11,687 bases of DNA. Source: Podochytrium sp. JEL0797 (Eukaryota > Chytridiomycota > Chytridiomycetes > Chytridiales > Chytriomycetaceae). Shown piece after piece: positions 1-6,898 of this stretch; the stretch's first letter is position 1, and every line of letters begins with the position of its first letter. The notes under the pieces are model-generated. The model searched no databases. It was not told the DNA's origin and was given only the letters and a program-made list of their open reading frames with translations. The DNA is taken from contig JADGJG010000856.1 in the NCBI GenBank assembly GCA_027596195.1, forward strand, positions 1 through 11,687, written 5' to 3'. The position numbers and the translations under genes are program-made.

Positions 1-3000
1 ACCCCCGCCGATAATTGCCCAACTTCAATCTCCACCGTTTGGCCGACAACGCAATCTTGTCAGCAATCGAATGCTGCTTGCTTCGCGTGCTGCTCATGCT
101 GTTGCCGCTCGTCACTTCCACAGCCCATTCGTAATCTTCCTCTTCGAGAAACTTTCCCTCCCCAAACGATTTCTCAATGTATTCTTCCTTCATCAACCTA
201 AAAGGGGGGAGGAGGAGGTCCGCGATTAAAAACGAGGGGGGGGGGCGCGTTTTTGGGAGGGGGGCTCGTGTACAAACAAAAACAAAAAAAACTCACCAAG
301 CACCCTTCGCTATCGCTGCATAACATTTCTCCGTATTCACAGGTTTCCCACACACCAAATGCGTACACTCGTTACACCACCCTCCACCCGCCGCGTCTCC
401 AGGCTTCGGAGCAACCACTTTCCCCCCCAGATTTTGAATCCGCTGTGTGAGTTGTTTGCGGCGTGAATTCGGAATGCCCGTGATGAGGAACACGCGCGTG
501 TAACTCGCCCGAGTGGAAACATTCGAAGCGTTGAAAAGCGATGCAGCCGCGTCATCGTCATCGCCCAGTTTCGTCTTTTTGCTATCCCGTTCCGCAGCCA
601 CAGTTACACTCGGCGCCGATTCTTCAAACTGCTGCATGAGTCGACGCTTCGCAACGCGTGCTTGCGGGTCATCGTAAATAACAACACTCGCGTACGGGTC
701 CATGCGTTTCGGACTCAAGTGTTCCGGGGGTGCTTGCGTGAAGGTGCCTTCTTCGTATTCGTTCAACACGTCGCTGGGGAGGAGGTGGTCGTGGTGGGGG
801 TGTGTGGTGGTGGTGGTGGTGGGTTGATGGGTTGGTTCTGGGGGGGATTTTTGGGGTTGGGAGGTGGGCCGACGCGCTTTGGACCAAGAGCTCTAAAAGA
901 AAGGAATCAGATTCAGAGTTTCCCCGAAACAAAAAAAAAAGATTCACAAGGTCTCGGACTCACCCTCTTCATTGGATGCGGCGAAATCGAAATCAACTGA
1001 TCCACCGCCGCCACATACGAATCCGCAGCTCCCCCCACATCCTCCTCCTCCACCCTCTCCCTCCTCTTCTTCTCCACCCCTCCCACATCCCCACTCCCCA
1101 CCACCTCACTCACAACCACCCCACCACCTTCCACCTTCAACCCCTTCTCCAAATCAACCGTCCACGGAAACTCCGCCTCCCCAACCCTCCCCCCTCGCTC
1201 GCGACACGCCTCCAACCACGCGGGACTTACGATCCAACATCGGCCGACGGCCGCATCCGCCTTCACCCGTTTCCACTCCTTCCCATCCCCAACAGCACCT
1301 ACCCCACCGCCCGGGGTATGTATGTAATGCGTACAAGCGTCCGTGTACGTGTTGAGGAACGTGGCGCCGAGGGATTTGCAGATTTGGATGGCAGTGTGAC
1401 GGAACGAGATGGCGCGGTTGCTGAGACAGATGTGGGCGTTGTGGAGCGGGAGTTGCGGGGCTGCAGCAAGGGGTTGGAGGTTTTGGTGGGCTTTCGTGAG
1501 GGAGGTGGTGAACATGGTTTCGAGGGAGGTTGGGGAGGGGGAGGGGTTGTGGTGGTGGGTGGTGGTGGTGGTGGGTTTTGTGGGAACGGCTTGCCCTTCT
1601 AAAAATGAAACAAAAACGAGAGAAGTTGAGTGGGAAAGCGCTTTTTGTTGCGTGGGGTTGCGGGGGAAAATGTTTTACTTGGACTCTGAACAGCTTCAAA
1701 CGCATCCGCAAGGTCAAACACGGGTTTCCCAACCCTCTGCGGAGGAGGAGGCACCGCAACACTCCATTTCTGCAACTGTGGAGACCTCGGTTTCGAAACC
1801 GGAACCGGGGTTTGCGACTGGATAGGGGTTGCCACCGCCGGTGGCGGCGGTTGCGTATGTTTCTCCACCGACGAGTCGCGAATGGATTCCCCGCCACCTG
1901 CTGAAACGTTGACTCCGTTCGTGGAATGAACGTCGCTGATGCTTTCTTGCATGGCGACGGATACCGTGCGGGGAAGTTCGGGAGCAGCGGTGGGCCGCGC
2001 GACGCGGGTGGTGGGGGTTGGCAGCGCGTCCGGACGGCGGCCGGGAAGGGTGGCGCTCGTGGATGTTCTTGCAGAAATGAGTTGCGGAGATTCTTGGGTC
2101 ACCACGTCATCAAGGGTTGGTTCGCGCGGGGTTGGTCGTCGCGGCGGTGGTGGTGGGAGTGGTGACGATTCGGGCATTTGGAAGGCAAACGGTTTGGGTG
2201 TGGCGGCGGTTTCCTCAATGAGGCGAGCCACTGGTTTGGGTAAGACGGGAGTTGTTTCGAGTTTGGCAGGGAGGACGACGGGGGTGGTTGGATGTTGTGA
2301 TGGATGGGGGTGTTGCATGCGTTTCGTGGATTTTGGGTACACGGGTGTGGTTTGCTGATTTTGAGGGACGGAGGGAGTCTGTGGCTGCTGTTGGTGATTC
2401 GATGGTGCTTGGATCGACTCGCTTTGCCGTTCGGATTCGGTTGTCGACGAGTTTCCTTTCTGCAGCGATTTCAGCCAAGATGGGACGGAAGGTTGCGCCT
2501 TTGAAGGAGAATGCGGCTGGGGCAACGCTCTGGGTACCTCCACTTCGGCAACATTCTCCTTCACCGAACTCGTCGCAGACCCACCCCTCACTTCCGTCAC
2601 AACCGTAACGTCGCCCAACTCCTCATGCTCGAATCCCTGATCCATCTCCTCAACCTCATCTCCACCCTCATCCACCGCAATCGGATCCTCCTGAACCTCC
2701 AAGGGCCACACCAAACGCCCCACTCCTTCCGCCGCACACCCAAACAGCCAATCCACCGCCGCAATCTCAATGCCCCATTCGCGCGCCCGCACGACTTTCA
2801 TGCTAGGTTGCATCGGGGTCCCGTCGGCGTCCAACTCCGTGTGGGCAATCAAGTGCGTGTTTTTCTTCGACAGGCTTTCCGTAAAAGACCCGCCCATGGC
2901 TTGAACGAGTTTTCGAATCTGTTCGCGGTCGAGGCCCTCGTATCCTGTAATTCCGACAACAAATCCTGAAACACAGAAAAAAACGCTGTGTATCAGTCTA

Positions 3001-4784
3001 GTGTAGGAATCATTTCAAAGGGATAACTTACGTTCATCCGTATCCAAATACCTCACCCCCCGAAACAACACATGCGCATCAAAATCATGCACGCATCCAT
3101 CTTCCACACACCTCTCAACCCAACACTCACTCACAACAACGAGGCCCGCCACATCTGCGTCCTCGGGTCCAACCCCCAACGGAACAACAGCACACCCCTT
3201 CCCCCCACTCCGCACGCGATCCCGCAACGCATCAGAACTATGCACAACGTCCCCTTGATTGCATTCAATCACATCTCCAAGAATCTCGGTATCGCTCGCG
3301 TCGAACCCGAGAATCAGGAACGACAGGCCCGCAAAGAGGGTCGTGAGGGTTCCCAATCCGTTCGTGCTCACGCTGTTGAATGTGTTGTTGGCAGCGGCGT
3401 TGGAGGCACGGAGGTTTTGAATGTGTTGGGAAATCATGGATTTTCGTTTCGTTCCACCGCCGCTTTTGCGCGCGGGTTTTTGTTTCGGGGTCCCGTTTTG
3501 CGGCGCGAGGGAGAGTGATTTTCGGGAAGCGGATTTTCGGGTGCTGTTGGGGGGTGGTGCGAGGGAGTTTCGATGGGGTTCTTGCTGTTGTTGTTGTTGC
3601 TGGGGCACGATGGATTTGCGAGGTTTCGGGAGTGTGTGGTGGATACTTGTGGTCTGTGGGAGAGGTGGTGGGGCCATTGATTTTCGGGGCTGCAATACGC
3701 TGGGAGAGGCGTCGGGGGTTTCTGAAGTTTTGGCGATTTGCTGCTGGAGTCTGTTGCGCGCTGCTGTTGATGGATTGGGCATAACCGGGGTCGTGTTTTG
3801 GTTTGTGGAGTATGTTGCTATTGGTGCTGATGGAATTGGTTTGGGAAGGGCGACAGTGGATGTTCGCGGTTGCTGAATCGGTTCGAAAGTCGGAGGAGCG
3901 GACGGCTGCACTTCAGCAGGCGGAATACGAAACGAGGTCTTTTCCGCACGCGCACAGCCGACGGGATAATCAGCCTCAGGGACCCTGTCTGGGTGACAAG
4001 ACGCGTCAAAACACGCGGAATGTAAACAAATCGACACGCAGACCTGCCATGCGCACACACTCGGTCACCCACTCCGCATCCACAATGCACAGGCCGTGCC
4101 TCACAGCAAACTCGTACTTCTTCCCCGCCGTTGAAACCGCGACCAGATGGGAGCAGTCCTTGGTCAGGTCTGGTGCGAAGCGCGCGCCCAGCGAAGTGAC
4201 CTGTGCTTCGATGATGTTTCTGCGGTCAAGATCGAATCCTGTGAGGCAGATTGCGAGGCCGTCTAGTGCGCGGAAGCGGTGGTCGTTTGTGATCTGTGTT
4301 GTGGTTAAATAGGTGTTTTCAAAAACAAAAACACGCACCTTGGCCACGTCTTTGACGCCCAGGCGGCGCCGCAGCGACGAATGCAGTGCGGCACAGGCGT
4401 CGATCCAGGAAGCACGGACAATAGGCTTCTTGAGGCTTGAGGCGACCTGTTTATAGGTAAGTCTAGGGAAGTCTAGGGACATCTAGGGAAGTCTAGGACA
4501 AGGCTAGGCGTTTCTAGGACAGGTCTAGGACAGGTCGAGCGCAACTCTTCTAGGAGACACCCACCGTGTACTTCTGCGAACCAGGCCCGTTGGCAATGAG
4601 GTGCGTGGTCGACGACGTCAGCGAGGGACTGAACTCGGCACCAATCACCTCGCAGAGCGTCTTGATGCGGTCCTGACATGCACACACCAACGCGTGAGCA
4701 AACACGGACCAATGCAGAGTTGCTGTCTTCACTCACCCGGTCCCCAATCTCGATACCCGTGGCAGTCACAACAATTTGTCCCAT
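1..4784 (-). CDS. TOPBP1: TopBP1/Dpb11/Rad4-like multi-BRCT replication and checkpoint scaffold (nine exons, 3' end outside window)
   Basis: Scaffold that binds phosphoproteins during replication initiation and helps activate ATR, in the nucleus. My exons on the minus strand are 4784-4737, 4672-4565, 4446-4339, 4293-4044, 3988-3032, 2965-1679, 1598-964, 892-297 and 197-1; all phases match and about 1,395 codons are visible. Domains: BRCT1 (residues 1-80; THLIANG, then LKKPIVRASW, matching the phosphate-binding lysine region of human BRCT1), BRCT2 (94-178), disordered linker, BRCT4 (386-480), BRCT5 (491-585), long Pro/Ser/Thr linker, BRCT6 (968-1058), a YDDPQAR motif (1204-1210) and BRCT7 (1263-1350). 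The last ends in EEEDYEW and ALSAKRWRLKLG, as in human TopBP1 BRCT7-8. The start ATG lies at the first strand of BRCT1, with an in-frame stop upstream, so animal BRCT0 is absent, as in Dpb11. BRCT3 is also absent. The 45-bp intron 3 is divisible by three and stop-free, but removing it gives normal BRCT1-BRCT2 spacing. Exact splice sites are inferred. Confidence 0.92.
198..296 (-). other. TopBP1 intron 8 with G/C homopolymer runs
   Basis: GT-AG intron of 99 bp (GTGAGT donor at 296, acceptor AG at 199-198). It splits a Trp codon inside BRCT7. The plus strand carries several G-runs, including ten consecutive G at 236-245, so the intron RNA is C-rich. Joining the flanking exons restores the BRCT7 sequence around the KGAW-LMKEEY junction, which supports the intron. 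Confidence 0.8.
781..868. repeat. GGT-rich tract (coding ACC repeats), G-quadruplex-prone
   Basis: The plus strand has many GG and GGG runs with short loops. On the coding (minus) strand of the TopBP1 homologue this is an ACC/CAC repeat encoding a Thr-His-Pro low-complexity stretch just after the exon 8 acceptor. It lies in the linker between BRCT6 and BRCT7. Confidence 0.75.
1522..1576. repeat. Second GGT/GGGG tract (coding Thr/His/Pro repeats)
   Basis: The plus strand is a nearly uninterrupted run of G tracts and GGT units. The minus-strand reading is (ACC)n and CAC codons giving poly-Thr then His, shortly after the exon 7 acceptor of the TopBP1 homologue. It resembles the tract at 781-868 in both sequence and position relative to the splice site. 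Confidence 0.7.
4461..4531. repeat. CTAG-centred 10-bp minisatellite inside TopBP1 intron 2
   Basis: Four head-to-tail 10-bp units of the form RTCTAGGRAM occupy 4461-4500, followed by looser TCTAGGACAG copies to about 4531. All lie within the 118-bp intron 4564-4447. Read on the transcribed strand, each unit contains TTCCCTAG, a pyrimidine run ending in AG, so each copy resembles a 3' splice site. The acceptor used here (ACAG at 4450-4447) comes after the array and gives the correct BRCT1 frame. Confidence 0.85.
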
Positions 4785-4901
4785 GGAGATATTCGGACAG
4801 AAATTGTAATCGTTTTTTTTGTTTGGTTACTTTTTTTTTTAGGACGAGATACTTCTGATCATCTAATTTGCATCACATCAAATGTAAATCTTTTGTCAAA
4901 A
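4785..4901. promoter_or_regulatory. Divergent intergenic region between TopBP1 and the Frizzled-like gene
   Basis: Only 117 bp separate the two start codons, which point away from each other, so both promoters and 5' leaders must lie here or overlap the neighbouring gene. The stretch contains T8 (4813-4820) and T10 (4831-4840) tracts, of the kind that can exclude nucleosomes. The T10 run is followed directly by AG, so it could also be a 3' splice site for an upstream exon of the receptor gene. I see no clear TATA box. Confidence 0.6.
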
Positions 4902-6548
4902 ATGGAGTGCTCAACTTACCCCGCCAGCGGTTACTGCTCAGCACTGATCAATTATCCTATCAGCCTACCCCAGAATGTGACCATTGCACAAGTCGAAGAG
5001 AAAATGGCAAACTCAGGATTGGGCCGGTTGTTGGCTTTGAACTCGACAACGGCATTTTCACCGTGCGTCGACGCGTTTTTAACTTGGTCTTGTTATTCTG
5101 CATATCCAAGTTGCTCAAATAGTATGTTAAATATGCGGGTTTTAGGTCTGTTCAACGCCAACCATTAAACAGATAATGTGAAGCAAGTCGCGTGCAAATC
5201 AACCTGCCAAGATACCGTTTCAAGATGTTCGACTTTGTTTGGAGCTCTAGGAAAGTTATCCTCTTTGCCAAACTGTGACGGGAATATTCTGACGGCAGCA
5301 ATTCCGTATTCAGTGGGGCCGAGCTGTCTCGGGCACGCTGGAAACACAACGATTGCAACCCCGAACACAAACCTGTCCATTTGCCCCTCACAAATTTTGT
5401 TGCCGAATCCAAACTACAATACCAGCAGTCCAAACGCTGTCGTACCGCATATTGACGGACAGCTGTGCATTGGACCGTGTTGCTTGTCATGCCCCATCAT
5501 GGCCAACTTTTACACGCAAGAAGCAGTTGCTCCAATCTATCCCACCATTACCGCACTTAATTCCATTTCTGTTGTCGGTGCGCTCTTTGCGCTGTCAGCT
5601 TTATTCCTCATTCCACAGGATTATCCGGGATACATGCTCCTGCACTTTGTGGGAGGAATCTGCCTTGCCAATGCAGTTCAATTCATTCCCGCTTATCAGC
5701 AAACGACATGCGTGGATTCAATCACACAAGCCACTCAACACAACAGCGCTCTCTGTTTGACTCAGGGATTTCTAAAAACGTTTGCCATAATTTACATAAG
5801 CCTCTGGTTGGCCGTGTTTTCATTCAGTCTCAACCAACTGATTGTGAATGGAAACCCGATATTCAGTGGCAAATCGATCCACCTGTTTTACGGAATCGCG
5901 TTGATTTCGCTGGGAGTACCCACATCGTTTGCCGCGCTCGGAAGCATTCAAAGCACCTTTGCGGGATGCGCTTTTGAGAGCAGTAGTCTCACCAAAGGAC
6001 TCTTTCTGTACCCCATTTTGGTCATTGGCTTTCCAACCTGCGCAATCAACCTTCACACTATGTTTCGCATCCTCAAGACTCAAATCGCAACACCGAGTGC
6101 GATTTCGTCTCAAAGCAGGGCGACTAGAGACAGTTATACTTCCAAACTGAAGCAAATCATTCGTGAAAGCGGCCGATCTTTGGGTCTCGGCCTCTTCTTC
6201 ACTATCGACAATACGGGAATCTTGGCGTGTGTGGCCATCCAAATGACTTCGCTGTCGCAAGTCAACAAAAATACGCCATGGGTTCAAACGTGGTATTCCT
6301 GCGCGGTGGGGGGGAGCAGTCACAACGAATGTGCTGGTTTGGTGGCGGACCAAATTCCCAGCATTTCGACATGGTATGTGTCCAACTTTGGGTACGGGTT
6401 GCTTGGGGTGGGTGTGTTTGTTATTCTTGGACTCCGCTCTTTCCGGCTTTGGTGGGCGTTTTTGCGCCCGGAAGCGTCGGGGACGGCGCGTTTGAAGAGA
6501 AAATCTTTGACCCGAGATCGGTGTCCTTCTGCGGTGTCAACTGTGTGA
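4902..6548 (+). CDS. Frizzled/Smoothened-family seven-transmembrane receptor with cysteine-rich domain (two exons)
   Basis: Probable cell-surface receptor of GPCR class F. Exons are 4902-5121 and 5173-6548, with a 51-bp intron (GTATGT donor), giving 531 residues. The extracellular cysteine-rich domain has Cys 3, 12, 55, 64, 71, 81, 85, 92 and 108 in FZ-domain order (C-x8-C early, later CxxxC) plus N-glycosylation sequons such as NVT and NST. A Cys-rich motif, CIGPCCLSCP, precedes TM1. Membrane segments fall at roughly 202-221, 227-246, 270-293, 310-331, 348-373, 409-432 and 477-497. The loop before TM6 has RESGRSLGL, shared with the paralogue at 10292-11651. After TM7 comes RSFRLW, similar to the Frizzled KTxxxW motif, and the protein ends in SAVSTV. 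ATG 4902 is the only in-frame ATG and has a good context (AAAAATGG), yet no signal peptide follows it. The family is clear; ligand and signalling partner are unknown. Confidence 0.87.
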
Positions 6549-6898
6549 GATTTTCAAACCAAGATTCCTTTTTTTTGATATTATTGACGCGATATTCTTT
6601 CTCCCCCTTCTCCCCCGTCACCCATTAATAATTCTTAAAAAATCTTTTACTACATACCGTACTCAGCAAATAAAAATTAGGGCGATTGGATAGTGATTGC
6701 TAAGGAAGGTGGTTCCGAAAGCGCGTATTAACTTGCTTTCCCTCTTTCAACGAACGGCGACAAGGTGGCACGCGTTTTCATTTTTGTTTTTCCACCCACC
6801 CAAGCTTCACATCAACGACCCAACCCGTTCTCTCACTGCAAAATCATCAACACGTATCCGCATCCACCACATCGATTCATTATCCCACTGGTTGAACA
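6549..6898 (+). other. Intergenic region: 3' end of receptor gene and promoter of RRM gene
   Basis: A 350-bp gap between two same-strand genes. The first 130 bp are AT-rich, with the poly(A) signal described separately. The remainder, just before the ATG at 6899, is pyrimidine-rich with no recognisable core promoter element. I see no convincing coding exon on either strand. Confidence 0.6.
6669..6674 (+). terminator. Probable polyadenylation signal AATAAA of the Frizzled-like gene
   Basis: A canonical AATAAA lies 121 bp after the receptor stop codon in an AT-rich stretch, on the same strand. Assignment rests on motif and position alone. Confidence 0.5.

Noticed and set aside
802..1602. Long plus-strand open frame across the TopBP1 exons
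   Set aside because: Low-complexity Trp/Gly/Pro/His-rich translation that is the antisense shadow of BRCT6 and repeat-coding sequence.
1154..1897. Minus-strand 247-residue open frame
   Set aside because: It runs through two splice junctions in the wrong frame; the BRCT6 sequence and linker are explained by exons 6 and 7.
3575..3605. CAG/CAA-type repeat as a possible microsatellite of interest
   Set aside because: It encodes a short poly-Gln run of seven residues in a disordered linker, which is ordinary for such proteins.
4294..4338. Treating the 45-bp in-frame stretch in TopBP1 as coding
   Set aside because: It has GTGCGT and ACACAG ends and a T-rich core, and keeping it makes the BRCT1-BRCT2 spacing about 15 residues too long compared with human TopBP1.
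4776..4901. Start of the Frizzled-like protein at 4776
   Set aside because: That codon is TTG, not ATG. I kept ATG 4902 and noted the signal-peptide problem as a finding.
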